Below, piece after piece: positions 21,210 to 36,400 of a DNA stretch of 64,000 nucleotides. The position numbers and the translations under genes were made by a program. Origin of the DNA: Rhypophila decipiens (lineage: Eukaryota > Ascomycota > Sordariomycetes > Sordariales > Naviculisporaceae); contig MU858045.1 of NCBI GenBank assembly GCA_033297075.1, forward strand, positions 496,001-560,000. The letters run 5' to 3'. The stretch's first letter is position 1. Every line of letters starts with the position of its first letter. The notes beneath the pieces are model-generated. The model did no database searches. It worked only from the letters and a program-made list of their open reading frames with translations, and had not been told where the DNA came from.

Positions 21210-23048
21210 CTACTTTTCTTTCTGCTTGCCTTTTCCCTCATCATCATCAGAATCCTCTTCATAATCGTCGGGCAGCTCCTCAAAGCGGCCTTCCCGCATT
21301 GCCTGTGCAACCGGGTTCTCAACCGAGATAAGTCCATTCTTCTTTAACCTAGAGTGAACAAACACATATTAAGCGTCAGCAGTCAGAACCAAGACAGAGT
21401 TGTTGGTATAATAGTAAAAGGGAAGAAGGCAGGAATATCATGCAGCTGAGCAAAGCCAAAGGGCGATGCTAAAACAGACGCAAAGACAAATGGAAATGCA
21501 TGACAAGAGGCAAAATAAATAAAAGATAAACCAACCTCTCAAAAAGCACAAAAAGCCTCTCAGCCTCCCTCTCCTTCTCCTCATCCGTCATCTCAGGCAA
21601 ATCAGGGGCCTTTTCAGCATCCCTAAACTGTCCCGTAATAGGATTCACGTCCCGCATTTTCCCGCTGGACGCTTCACCAGATGCCGAAGACGAGGATCCC
21701 TCCGGTATAGGGATATTATTCTGGAACAAGAATCCCGACGCGAACCCATATCCAACATTGTCGATAAACTTACCGGCGTCCTTGTCCGACATGTCAAAGT
21801 ACAAGTGCGAGAGGGCCGTGCGAAACTCGGGCGCCATGGGGTTCGTCCAGTTCCGGAGCAATCTGGAGGGTAATGTATCGCCCTTTCCCAGCACTGTTTT
21901 GCGGTCTTCCTCGGTGGGGAGAAGTTTGCTCCGAAGATGGGTCTTGGCGTCTTCTGGGGCGTGCTCGTGCAAGCTGGAGAGCACACATATCAGAGGCGTG
22001 ACGAGTTGTTCCAGCTCGGTGTCTTTATAGGAGTTCATACAGAGATCGAGAAGATGTATGAGACGGTCTATGAGAATGGTAGCTTCGTGGGATGGAAAGA
22101 TGGAGGCTTTGGCGGACTCGGTGTCTAGTTTGAGATTCATGAGGGCGTTGATGAGCGGGCTAAATGAGCCCTCTAGCGGCGGTCCTCTTTCCGGTATGTC
22201 CAGGGACACCAGTAAGGTTACGATGTGAGCTATTGCTGGTGAGAATGAGTCGAGATGAGAGCCGGCGAAGCGAGTGACGTTGAACACCAGTTTCAGGGTC
22301 TCGATCAACGCCATGCCTTCCATAGCGTCTGCCTTTTCCTTGGTGCTTGATGATGAGCTTCTGGCGGCATGTCTTGCCAAGTTCTGGGTGATGGAGTCAG
22401 CTAGTTGGTGCTGCTCGATCAGATTCGGCAGGTCGACGTTCGTGCCATATGTGGTGAGGAAGATAATGCGAGACAGGAGAAACTCGTCGTCCCAGTTGTC
22501 GCTCCTGAGTTTTTGGCAGGCCTTGGATTCGCAGCCGAGATCAACGAGTATTTTCCGGACTTCAGGTTTCAGTAGCATGGCGTTGCAGATAACTCGGAGG
22601 GCATTTTGTGAGGTGGTTTTTGATGTGCTATCAAATGCGTGTTTGGTGAGAGTCTCGATGCCCTGAGAAGGAGTCAGTCATTGCCAACTACCAACTACTC
22701 AGAGGATGAAGATCGAGTATACCTCCTTGGTGAATATGGGATCCGCATATCTGGGATCACGACCAAACACTTTCAACTCCTCGAGGGCACTATCTCGTTC
22801 TAGAAGCAAGTATGTTAGAAGAAACTCATCTGTGGAAACTGGTAATAGGGATGAGAGTAACCTTTTGATGATAGATTAACCGATGTGAGATCAGTGGTCA
22901 GCTTTTCCACAAGAGCCGTGACGGCCTTTAATTTGGCTGTGAGGAAATTGCCAATGTTAGCTATTGTCGTTGTACTTATCGTGAATCAAGCAGGTGACTA
23001 CTGACCTGGGCCGCTGAGCCCCTGAGAGCCGAATTGGAATTGAGACAT
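21210..23048 (-). CDS. ric8: RIC8-type guanine nucleotide exchange factor for G-alpha (synembryn)
   Basis: Five exons on the minus strand: 23048..23006, 22936..22862, 22799..22723, 22662..21536 and 21348..21210, giving 486 residues. The protein starts MSQFQFGSQG and runs as a helical, armadillo-like repeat protein. Family signatures include LKVFGRDPRYADPIF, the QNALRVICNAMLLKPEVRK segment, WTNPMAPEFRTALSHLYF near the C-terminal third, and the conserved tail NPITGQF...MTDEEKEREAERLFVLFERL joined across the last intron to KKNGLISVENPV. It ends in an acidic Asp/Glu tail (DDYEEDSDDDE) with Lys. RIC8 is a cytosolic chaperone and exchange factor for heterotrimeric G-alpha subunits; in Neurospora it acts on GNA-1 and GNA-3 and is needed for growth, conidiation and female fertility. 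The length is typical. It is divergent from the rif1-like gene, with a 1.27-kb shared upstream region. Confidence 0.94.
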
Positions 23049-24317
23049 GAAGCCTGACGACCGGGCTACCCCGCTATCAAAATAAGCGTATGACACTGGT
23101 ACTGAGCGAAGCGAGCAGTGATTTCAATTCTGAATCGAGTTGACTTTAAGAAGATCTCTAGATTGGTCGAGGATCACGATATATTGGGATCAGGATGCAG
23201 TTGAGGTTGCTGTTTGGAGTCTTGGACGTTGTCATGCTTGTTTGGGGATGAACTGGGGAAGCCTGGCGACGTTCAGCCCTATAGGTGGACAGTGCCAGGT
23301 TCCGCACACCTCCAATCCCAGCACAGGCGGCATTGTGACTTCTAATCTACATGTATCAATATGCACAATAATGAGGAAAACGAGCGGATGGAAGGAATGA
23401 ATAAGGACTGCTCGGAAATTTTGAAGTGTTTTGACGTGAAAATTAACATAAAGTCACAGTACCTGGTTAGGAATTTAAGGTACATAGGCTGCATGAGCCA
23501 TTGGTCCTTGCAAAAGAACTCTTTGTTCTCGTAACCCCGAAGTTCGAGATAACCAACACTCTTGGTCTCATCCCCAGCTGGCAGTTACCTGGTCCAGTTG
23601 CGTATGACAATGTGCAGGTCATTTTTCGCACAGCTTTACAGACACATCAGCCTCACTTTGAAGCTTGATTCACGGTTCGTCCATCCTAGATACCTCTGGG
23701 ACGGACGGCAGCTAGCAGCGGGGCCTTCCGCCATGATGTGGGGTAAACTTCGCGTGTGGCTTAATCCATTGGTTTAGATGGCGTGAAATTTGGGGGGGCT
23801 GACCAGTGGACCCATCAGAGAGCGGAAGACTTGGCGCGACTGGATCCCGGTGGAACGCGGTTCAGCGTGCAAATCTCGCGACCGCGTTAAAGGGTTCTCA
23901 CGGCGTGCAGTTTAATGGCTTTTGTTACACGCTCTCTTCGTCTGGCCAACCACGGGATCGCAATCTGCATTTTCCGACGGGTTGCAGACTGTTAATTCCG
24001 ACACTTGACAATAACGTCGACTGTCTTTGACGCTCTTTTTCTTAGACGGTCAATCCATTTTCGTTTTCCCGTTCCCTTTTTTCCTTGTTACTCTTTCGAG
24101 GTCCAAGAAATCGGCGAAACCTCGACGGGCCCAAGTCTGGTGGATATCATCGATGAGCGACATTGCCAGTCTCTGTCTCTAGTCTCGACCATCCTGGTGA
24201 CGGCTTGGTGGCATTTCCAGGTGCGGTGAGTGAATGTGGGAGTTGCAAGTTGCAGGGCCAGACGCAAGAAAAGATCTGGCAAAGGGTGTCAAACTCATCC
24301 CTCTTTGATACAAAGTC
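23049..24317. other. Divergent promoter region between ric8 and rif1-like genes
   Basis: 1.27 kb between two divergent start codons. The open frames are short and unsupported. The sequence between about 23400 and 24300 probably contains both promoters; I see no canonical TATA box close to either start. Long C/T-rich runs (for example about 24040-24090) precede the plus-strand gene, as is common in fungal leaders. Confidence 0.5.
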
Positions 24318-27300
24318 ATGTCCCCCAGTCTCTTGGAGAACCTGCCGCCACGACCACCGACGCCGCCTCGAGAGACGCACAATAATGTCCTAGTCATCGC
24401 ATCCATCGATGCTCGGAACCCGAGCGTTCATACGCCTCCCGGGATCAACTCGCCGACCTCTGCCACGACTACACATTCTACGTCGCGAAGGAGGAAGAGG
24501 GTCGAATTCTCAGCCAAGGCGCAATACAAAGACCCTCCTGTCTACCCCGATGGCGTGACGCACCACCCTCAAAACCCCACGCCAGTATCTCTACCGCGCA
24601 GCGCGTCGAAACCCGTCAAATCAATCCTCAAGCCTACAAACTACGAGTCGAACCCGCTCGACGCCGTCATCGGTGACGCCAACGACCCGACTGGATCTGT
24701 CCCGGGCCTCGCGGCCATGTTGGAATCCTCAATCCAGATGCTCGCCGGCGGCGACCGGAGTGCAAAAATAGATGCCTACTCAATGTTGGCCCGAGCTCTG
24801 AGGGCGTCGAACGATGTGCCCGACCGGGCCGAACTTTCGGCGAAGATGGGTTTGCTGATGCAGTTTATGCAACGAGACATCACATTCAAGACACCGGACG
24901 GCAACCTCGATACTTCGCTCGTCAATCACGCACTTACCTTCCTCAAAACCTTGCTCGGCTTCCCTAAGATCGCCCCGACAATAACCAACGATTTCGGCGT
25001 CTTCATAATGGACCACTGCATTCGGTCTTTCGAGGATCCGTCAGTCCCTAAGGACGTTGCACGCCACCTAATGCAGGTCATCTCGTTACAAAACTTCTCC
25101 AACAAGGTCATGACCTCGGATAGGGTGGGAAGGCTGGTTACGTCACTTCGCCATATCGAGGAGCACTTGCAAGGCAAAAGCATTATCATGTCGCGGGTCA
25201 GCATATACAGGAAGCTCATCAAGCAAGTCAGGCCACTCATGGTTGCCCATTCCGAGTGGCTGATTGACTTATTTACGGACATGTTGAGCACCTGGAAGGA
25301 CATACGGAATTCTGCCATCGCCCTCGGCTTCGAAGCGGCTTATAGTAGCGGCCACGAGAAGCAGCTTTCGAGGAAGGCCATGGAGATCTTCAAGACGACC
25401 TCGGAAGACCAGCAGTACATTGAGTACTACGAGGACAGATTGAATGCTATGGCCAAGGAGAAGTATGAGTCGCCCGCAGTCCCCCAGATCTGGAGTGTTG
25501 TTATCCTCATTTTGCGCATCCGCTTGGGCGAGTGGGATCGCACTAGAGACTGGCTTTCCATTATTCAGGTCTGTTTTAACAGCAACAATCTCTCCACCAA
25601 GCTGGAAGCCAACCATGCCTGGAACCGTATGGCCTATCTCTTGCAGGGCGTGGACGATACGCTGTCTACCAAGAACTTGTCTACGTTAACAAGTCCTTTG
25701 ATCATGCAGCTTAAACGTAAAGGACCGCACGAAGAGCTTCGAAAGACCATTTTCGGAAGCATCTGCAACTTGATTTACTATACCTTCAAACCCAATACAA
25801 GCCCGGCCTTGTTAGACCAATACTGGGACATCAACATCAAACCCACCACAGCAAAACTTCTCGATCCCAATCTCGAGCCGAAGCAGGAATATCTCCATTA
25901 TGCGAGTGCGGTTCTCAGCGGCCTTTTCGACTGCACGACCTCTAGGCTATGGAAAGTCGACCGAATTGTGAGCAGCGCTCTGGTGAAGCCCGAGGAGCTA
26001 CCGGCCATTGACTCAAAATGGATAAGACGAAATGCCAGCAGGGTTTTTGCCACGGTGCAACCGATCCTCGAACGCGACTTTCTTGCTTTGGCGGACAAGA
26101 AAAGTCCAGCATACAAGTTGTGGCAGTCTTTGGTGGCCACCGTTGCCTCGGCCGCGTCTAAAGAGATCAAGGTCTCCAAAGACACTGCAACATTTGTCAC
26201 CGAGGCTTTTAATGTGCTCCAGGTCGTTTGGAAGCGGGGAGTTCAAGCTGAGCAAAATTCGCAACAGATGGCCAGCCAGTTCTTGCTTGCAACGAGTTCG
26301 TTCCTGGACATCATGGTGAGCTCGCTTGGGCTGCTTCCCTTCACCGAAAAGACAGGAAAGGTGCAGGCCCACGTGAAGGCGCCATTGTATCAGCTCTTCT
26401 CGACTCTGTCTTTTCTTCCTCCCGGGATCCCCGACGACAAGGATTTGGCCGATTTCTTTGCCTTGGTGTTCGCCCCCTTTTTTACATCCAAGGGCCGCAA
26501 AGCGAAGACGGAGCTTGCCCAGGAGATGCTGCACGCAATCCCGATGGACGCACCTCGGCCTTACGGTCCCTGGGTTCTTGTCGCCGGGACCATCTTGGAC
26601 TGGTTAGAGCCAACATCCGACAGTCACCAATCCACTACCTCTGGCAGCGAGAATCCTGTGGGGCACGAGTATCGCGATGTCGTCAAAGTGCTCGAGCGTG
26701 GAATCAAGTCGACGCCAAACCTGCCCTGGTCTCAGTGGGAGCTTGTGTTTTGCTCTCTTTACAAGAGAGCAAGAGATGAGACGGGCGACGCTGGAGTGGC
26801 CATTGCGATTGTCGAGCCCCTGGCCAAAGTAGTCCTGGAGCAGGTCACCCAACATAGCACTGGGACCCCTTCAGTCAATGCAGTTCGGTGTATCACCGAA
26901 TTAATGACCGTTGCCAGACACCCACGGGATAAGCAAGCTGTGGAAGCAGCTCGGCGGCGACTGTGGGGAACAATCCTTGCAGGCCCTCGGTCAGCGTCGT
27001 TCGACCCCTTTGACAATTTCTACAAGGCCGTCAACGAGACACTGCTGTACCTGTACGAGAACTTTGGGTCCGGTGTCGACGCCGCCGTGTTTCTCTTGAA
27101 GGAAATTGGGGTGTTTTTTGACAGGTGTAACTGTCAGCTCTTTCTCAAGACGATGCTTGCTTTGCAAGACGGAATTCTTCCTTGGTTGGAGGATACTAAA
27201 AGACATCTCGGAAGCCACAATGACAAATGGCTCAACACGGTACAGTCACTCTGGGAGAAGCTCTGTACCCTTCTCGCCGACACCGATAAGCGGGAGTTAC

Positions 27301-29986
27301 AGCTCGAGACACTCGATCGCCTGTTTTGTGCCACTCTGCTCTCGTCTCACAGATGCATCGCTGGGTCCAGTATTTCTCTGTGGAACAGACTCTTCGAGGA
27401 ATCAGAACATCTCGACTACTCGGATAAGCTGAAGGAGGCTTTGGCAAAAGTACAGCCCCATGCGGATATTGTCGTGCCCGGTCTGGAGCTCTCTAGTGCA
27501 GAATACAGTGGGCAACAACCTCCGTTTATGGACTCTCCGGAAGATTACAGCCTGCCCAAGATGCCTCACACCAGGGGAAGTCGGAGAAGCACCCCTGTCC
27601 CAAGCATGTTGCTTCGGTCCGAGTCCCCTCGGTCTTCCAAGTTCGGGGAACTCAACAAGCTTGGCGAGGTTACTCCCAAGGTTAAACTTACAAGGGCCAA
27701 TCGACCAAAGACGAAACCTCGGCTGAGGCATGATGATTCGCAGATCCAGTTCGCTGTGATTGAGCCTTCGTCTGTGGGGGGCAACGAGATGGAATCTCAA
27801 GTGCTTACAGAGAGGCAGAAGGAGGTTCGAGAACGGCAGAAAGAAACGACGGCTTTGTTTCCGGAAATCTGCTCTAGTCCGGGCATGAAATCAAAGGATG
27901 CAAAGAATCATATTCTGCCAAGCCGCATGTCCTCGCCTGGAAAGGGAAGCCAACACGATCAAGACAAGATCTCTTTGACTCCTGAGCCTCTGAACTCTCA
28001 GGGCCGCATCGCCGTCACCCCTGAGCCGGATGCAGGGTATAATGACTATGTATCTTCGACGCCTACTCCACGACGGGGTCAGCTAATCCCCATCCCCGAC
28101 CACGATATGATGGACCCTCCATCATCTCCTCCCGAGCCCAGAGGAAACCCCTTGGCAGCCGAGATACGATCGAGGTCCGCCAGTAATAGCCTCCTCGACG
28201 ACTGGCAATTTTCCTCGTCGCCGATTTCTGGTTCGCCAAACCCTGCCCGACAAGAAGTAATCAGTGAGCTTACCGGGCCGGGTGAGGACATCACCATGTC
28301 TGATTCGGGCGAGGATCTTCCTCAATCGCAGTATGACGCCGGAATGATGACAGAAGAAGTTGTTGAACCGATGATTGACAATGAGGTGATCGAAGAGAGC
28401 ATTATTATGAATACGGAAGCTCCTAGAGTCAGTCCTACCATTTTCAAGCTAGACCCCATCGGCCCTCAAACGCCGTCCAAGAACACTCGGTCGGCCCACC
28501 GCCAGGAGACGCCAAAATCCGACACCGAGGTCTTCGTAGATGCTCCTACGAGTCCTCTGACGCCCTCACCGAGACGAACGGAGAGGATGACTCGATCTGT
28601 TGCCCGGTCGACGAGTGCTCTAGCCAACGAGGTTCCGGCTGCCCCGGTGATCAACAACACATCCTTCAACAGCATCAGTGATCTGGATGAGACAAGTCTG
28701 CTGCGGCTGGTTGTTGAGTTGGACGCTGGAAAGCTTGACCCAACCGAGTATGATCGCGCCTCAGCATCAACTGCGTCCCCACACAAAACGGATCTCAGCC
28801 AACAACAAGAAGTACCTCGTGCTGTCTCGCCCCGTGATTGCATCGTGGTTGGTGATAGTCCCACCAAGCGTCCCGTCAGCAGTCAAGCATCTCGTCGAAA
28901 CAATCGCTCGTCTTCAGCGGCCGTTCCTTGCTCGGACGACGGCTCGGACGCATCACAGGCAACTAGCAGGGGCCGGCGCGGCAAACGCGGCAAGCGGAAG
29001 AGGACCCTGTCCAAGATCCACGACGCTGCCGAGATGGAGACCGAATCCAGGATTGGTGCCGACGCCGGGGGCGGTAAGAAACTCAAGGCTCACCATGGCG
29101 CCTCTCCGGGCTCCTCATTCTCCTCCACCGCTGGCACCGGACTTGATGCCGAGGTCCCAGATAGTCAACCAACGACCGACAACGACAATCAGGAGCCAGC
29201 CCAAGGTACGCCGTTTTCGTTTTTCAAGAATTGCCTAAGTTGGTGCAAGCAGCTAATATCTCCCTTTGCTCAGCCGCTACAACAGCTGTAGTCGACCATA
29301 ACCACGACGACAGGATCACAAAGGACAGGGGGGTCACCATTCCGAGTTCTTTGCCTGAGGAGGCTAGCCAGCAGTCGTCGGTGTCCACTAGTTTGTCGGT
29401 GCCATCTGAAGAGGAGGAGCATCGTGAGCTTGCTGGGGCGGACGGAGATGTCCAGATGGGTGATGTTGTGATTGATGGGGAGGATGATCAGGATGCGGAT
29501 GTGCAGAGCCAGATTGCGTTGGAGCTGTCTCAGAGTCAGAGTCAACAGGAAGACGAAGCCGAGGAAGTCATGGAAATGGATGGGAAAGATAAGGATCTTG
29601 TTCTCCAGGAAGAAGAGAACGATGACGAAAACGACACTACTATCACTGATAATTCGACGGAGAAGGAAATGGAGGAGCTGTCATTACAAAACCAGGAAAC
29701 CGGACTGGAAGAACCAAGGGGGCAAGAGTCGCCGCGGCCAGTCAGCCCCGTGAAGAAACTCATGGACTTCTTCCACGGAAGTCTGGATATCCTACGATCT
29801 GCGAGACTCTCTAGACAGGAGGTCTCCGAGATCGAGGATGTGTTTATGGATATGAAACGGGAATTGTATAATGCTGAGAGCAGGGGACGAGAAAGGAGTA
29901 GGAGTGTTGGTAGTTTAGCTGGTCCTTCTGGAGAAGGAGCATCAAGGCCTGCTTCGGCGTCAGGGTTAGCGGGGGAAAGAAGGTGA
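24318..29986 (+). CDS. rif1: Rif1-like telomere and replication-timing regulator
   Basis: Two exons, 24318..29205 and 29274..29986, joined across a 68-base GT-AG intron (branch-like GCTAAT), giving 1866 residues. Residues ~110-1080 form the long helical HEAT/armadillo array of the Rif1 N-terminal domain. Ahead of it are two protein phosphatase 1 docking motifs: RVEF (61-64, in a KRVEF context) and SILK (102-105, KSILKP). This paired N-terminal arrangement is characteristic of yeast Rif1 proteins, which recruit PP1 to counteract DDK at replication origins. The C-terminal ~750 residues are disordered, rich in SP/TP sites (SSPE, TPEP, TPSPRR), with a basic cluster RGRRGKRGKRKR and an acidic final segment ending in a short helix. 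Rif1 acts in the nucleus at telomeres, origins and double-strand breaks. If the intron is retained the frame stops at 29291, losing the acidic tail. Confidence 0.88.
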
Positions 29987-32294
<2,308 letters not shown>

Positions 32295-32659
32295 ATCGGG
32301 GCCGGACCGAGGCTGTGAGGGGGGCAGATGAAGGGTAGACGACGTTTACGAAAATGATCATGACCAAAACAGGATGGACTGCGTGGAAGAGATTGGGGGT
32401 CAATAAGACTTGTTTACGAGTGGTGATTCTGTGGTTCGAAACCAAGAGGAGGTCACCGGCCAGACATTACGAGTATACCAGCCAGCCGGGGTATACATTA
32501 CATACACAAAGCCATTGTTGCCCTAGCCATACAGGCATATAGAAAATGAGACGAAATGAAGACATGGGATCGATGCCATTCATATCGACAATAGCGTCCC
32601 TATCTAGCATTATGGCTGCCAGAAATGATATGAGACTGAATATTAAAAATAAGATGCCA
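32295..32659. other. Short intergenic stretch
   Basis: 3' flank of the epimerase gene and 3' side of the minus-strand tRNA gene. It is AT-rich near 32600-32655, with T runs on the minus strand that could end RNA polymerase III transcription (ATTTTTAATA on the minus strand just past the tRNA 3' end). Nothing else is seen. Confidence 0.45.
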
Positions 32660-32789
32660 TGCCCCCGAGCGGAATCGAACCACGAACCGGACCAGCCCTG
32701 ATATTTCTAATACAGTTTGGAAAAATAACTTGAAAACGTGTTTGAAATATCAGTACTGGTCCGCACTCAGACCACTGAGCCACGGGGGC
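32660..32789 (-). tRNA. Intron-containing tRNA gene, isotype not resolved
   Basis: On the minus strand the ends pair perfectly as a 7-bp acceptor stem (GCCCCCG with CGGGGGC, then A). An A box (TGGCTCAGTGG) and a B box (GGTTCGATTCC) match the RNA polymerase III consensus. Total length is ~130 bases, so an intron of roughly 55 bases must be present. The middle forms an unusually long hairpin: CGGACCAG pairs with CTGGTCCG, then CTGATATTTC with GAAATATCAG. No register gives a normal 5-bp anticodon stem with U33 and a standard anticodon; the only U33 register reads ACU. The outer T-stem pair is C/T. It may be a real tRNA with an odd intron helix, or a decaying copy. Confidence 0.62.
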
Positions 32790-33424
32790 TTATTCGTTTT
32801 GTGGCTTTCTGGCAATAGGGGTATGCTGATGGAGGAGGATGATCGTTTGGTGATAGTGGAGAATGCATGTGAGAAAGAGAATACGTAGATAACTTCAGTG
32901 TAAGAGGGTCTGGTGGTCAGTGGCGTATCTAAGTTAGGTAAGTTCTTTGAGTTCTTGGTGGCTTTCGCCCCGAGGTGTCTGTCTGCTTGTGATCTGCCTT
33001 TTGTCATGTCAAGCTGACATTTCATTCTTGATAGACTTTTTTCCCACCGATTTGCTTTATTTCCATCCTGTCATGCTTCCGAGTTTCCCAATTCCCAATT
33101 CCCAATTCCGATCCTACACCTACCATCTTTTTTCATTTGATCATTGTCTGTTATCCCATGATTTCTATTTTGTTTTATTTTGTTATGAACTAAACTGTTT
33201 GAGATAAGAAAAGAGAAAAAGAGGAAAGTGGTATCATTCCAACTCGACAGAAGAATCCAACACTGAAGAATGAAAAGCGGTAGGTAGCAAAGGGTAGCAA
33301 AAAGGGCTGCCTGGCTGGTCAATCAACTAACTCGGCCATCACCCATCGGCAACAGCGGCCGATGGCTAGCAAGCAAACCATCACCATCGCCATGCTCTTC
33401 CAGCAAAAAAAAAAACCCCAAAAT
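32790..33424. other. Intergenic, 0.6 kb
   Basis: T-rich DNA between the tRNA gene and the stop codon of the exchanger gene. It contains a small CAATTCC repeat (ATTCCCAATTCCCAATTCCG, about 33091-33110). No gene is supported. Confidence 0.45.
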
Positions 33425-36400
33425 CTATAACCAACCTACCAAAGAAGAAGAATGAACCAATCCTCCCAACCCATCCAGAATAGCAGAAACATCCCCCCAA
33501 CTCCCCGACATCTCCACGCCCAGATTAACAGCCGTACTAACACACCAAATCCCAATCAGTCCCCATCCAATCCGTCGACTCATGACCCATTTATTCGACG
33601 GCACGACGATCAACAGCACAATCAGCGTCAACAACACAGTGATGGCGCTGACCAGCAGTGTTCCCCCGACTTGGATTTTATACGGCCGATAAATCATGGG
33701 TTTGTCGGGGTGTTTGGCGTGTCTCTTTCTTGCGTTGGAGACGCCCATGAGGGCACCGCCTATACCTACGCCTAGGAGGATGTTAAGCATTGGACCGCCG
33801 AAGCAGGCTGCTCTTTTTTGGGGGGAAAATAAAACTTGTTAGTATATGGGAGGTTTGAGGGAGGAGGGAAGAAAACTTACAACGCCATAACCGGGTATCC
33901 TAATCGCGCAACAGTAACATCCGCTACTAGGTCTCCAAGCGAATTTCCAACCGCAAAGATGGTTAATCCCAAGATGGCTTCTGAGATGTCCAAAATCACA
34001 CCAAACGCCTTGAGCACACCGACGACCTCCCCCGCGATTGTGCTAATCCACGCGACGGAGATGACGAAGCCCAGGAAACAAAGCAGAAAGTAATATCTCG
34101 GGCGTTTAGTAGGCGATGTCGTCCATAACAGGATTAGCAGAAGAGATAAGGACAAGACCAGCGCGTACAAGATCATTCGCACGAGGGTTTTTGCAGGCTG
34201 GTCCATGTCTTCGAGTGTATTGGCCCAGATTACGAAGGTTACGAATAACGGGCCGGTGAAGAGTTGCAGGATTACGAGCCACCTGTTCCAGGTTGGTTCG
34301 GACGAGTTTTCGTCGGGGGCGGTGGAGGATAAGGCTGAGGGGGTGACTACCAGTGTCTCGCCGCGTTCGAGGGAGGTCGAGTGGGTTAGGGTTGGTTTTG
34401 TGGGCGGACTTGGGACAGGAATGGAGATTGGGTTTGCGTCCGAGGTTGAAGACTGAGCTAGGTTGCTGTCGACGCTCTGACGAGGAATCGAGACATGATG
34501 ATTGAGATCTAGCACCGAGGGGGAGCGCGAGCTGAGGGCGGATCGGGATCCGACCGACTTAGTCCGTCGGCGGTATTCTTGCCACTCTGTCTCGGGGCGT
34601 ATGGCTCCCTCTGACTCGGTCAGCACGGGAATGGCAGTGTGGCCCAAGTGTCCGGACGGTGGACGGTCGACGAGCGCTGGGTCATCATCGCCATCCTCAT
34701 CGTCGTCGTCTTGGGTTTCGACTACAGGCAGAGTGGTCACAAGAAGGAAAATGCTCGGGACGGATACCAAGCTGAGAGCTTTGTCCCATATGGTCTTCTC
34801 TCTCCAGCCCTGCAGGGTCGGGAAGAGTGTTTGCAGGAGAACATGCGGCGGCGGGAGGAACTGATAGGGCCACCATTTCACCGGCCGCGGTTCTTCTATG
34901 CTGGGATCACTGAATGCCGGGATGGAGGGCCGGCGTCGGTCCGCAGTCGACGGGACGGGGAATCGAAATTCATGGGTAAGGTCAGCGGGGTGAGCTGCTG
35001 GCGTCAGAGCTGTTGGAGACTCGGAGAGTCCTGGAAAAGGCGAGAGCGACGGCGAGGTCTGTCCGCTCCCTGTCGGTGAGGGGATGCGTATTTGCAGAAA
35101 ACGGGACTCATCGGGTATTTGTAGTTGGTGACGATGAAGATGATGACCATGAGACGTGGTAACATCTCCGCCAGGCGTAAGAATGGGGCCAATCGGCGGA
35201 GCAAGATGTCCGTCGACAGTCCTGGCCGTCGAGCTCGCCCGCGTATCTGCACTGGCCAGCCGAACACCGCCAGACCCTGGGGGCGGTATTGCGTCATTGT
35301 TCAGATTCAACGGCGTATTCCCCGACGATAGTGCCCGTTCCCTCGTATAGCCCGGTACAGGCTGAGAGGATGCATCACTGAGAGGACTAACCGCGCCATC
35401 CGGAAAGTTTGATGTAGACCATTCCACGCTATTCCATCTGTGATGGCCCCCATGTTGGTGGTCGTATGTGTAGCCCCGACTCGGGACAGGTCCCAAATGC
35501 ATATTCCTGGCCTTGTTCAGCGAAGACAGAATAGACCTGAATTCCAAGGCGCCAACCAAACTCGGTCTGATGGGCGTAATAGTCGTATTGCTACGCCCCC
35601 AGCGAGGACGATTGACGCGCATGCTGCTCGTCATCTCCGCAGCGACATGGATATCGCGTGTTTCGTCGTCATCGTCTTCCGAGCCGCCCTCGCGACCCCG
35701 TGAGTCAGTTGCCTCCCGACCCGGCCCATCAACCTCAATCCTAGGACCACGTTCAAGAGCCGAGATATCCTCGGCCTCCCTCGAGCTTCTGCCACCTACC
35801 TGCGCATCTTCCACGTCATCGTCGTCGTCTGGCGCATCGCGGTACGGCTCCAATTCATCCACCGGAGTGAAGAAATGTCCCCGGGCAGCAGCCTCCTTTT
35901 GCCTCCTGCGCCGCTGACGAACGGTATACCAATGCCAGCCGACCACGACAATGACATAAAACACGTAGAACCCAATCATGGTACAACACTCCCAGATATG
36001 CAGCTCACCATCGGCGAGAAACACCATGGTGAAGCTGATGGCGGCGATGAAAAAGACGATATCGCGCACAAACGTCCTCTTGCTGACCTTGAACTCCCTC
36101 ACCAGCGCCATCGAACCTGCCACAACCGCCGTGATGAATCCTGCGGCACCAAGCAGCTCGCCAACGGCCATGCTCCCGCTGTTAGACCCCATGGCGGCAA
36201 ACGTGCTGAACACATCCGGGGATCCATTTCCAAAGGCCAAGAAGGTAACGCCAGCGAGACTCTCGCTCAGCCCGAGCACGCGCGCGATGGTGCTCAGGTT
36301 GACGCTGAAAAAGTCACTTGCTGCGATGCCGATGGTGGTGAAGAGTAAGGCGAGCCATATCGCAAGGACGATGAATGCGACAGGGCGTGCTTTGCCTAGG

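Noticed and set aside
32660..32789. Selenocysteine tRNA, because CTCAGTGGTCTG matches the D arm of animal tRNA-Sec
   Set aside because: The acceptor is 7 bp rather than 9, no UCA anticodon sits in a paired arm, and selenocysteine use is not known in Ascomycota.
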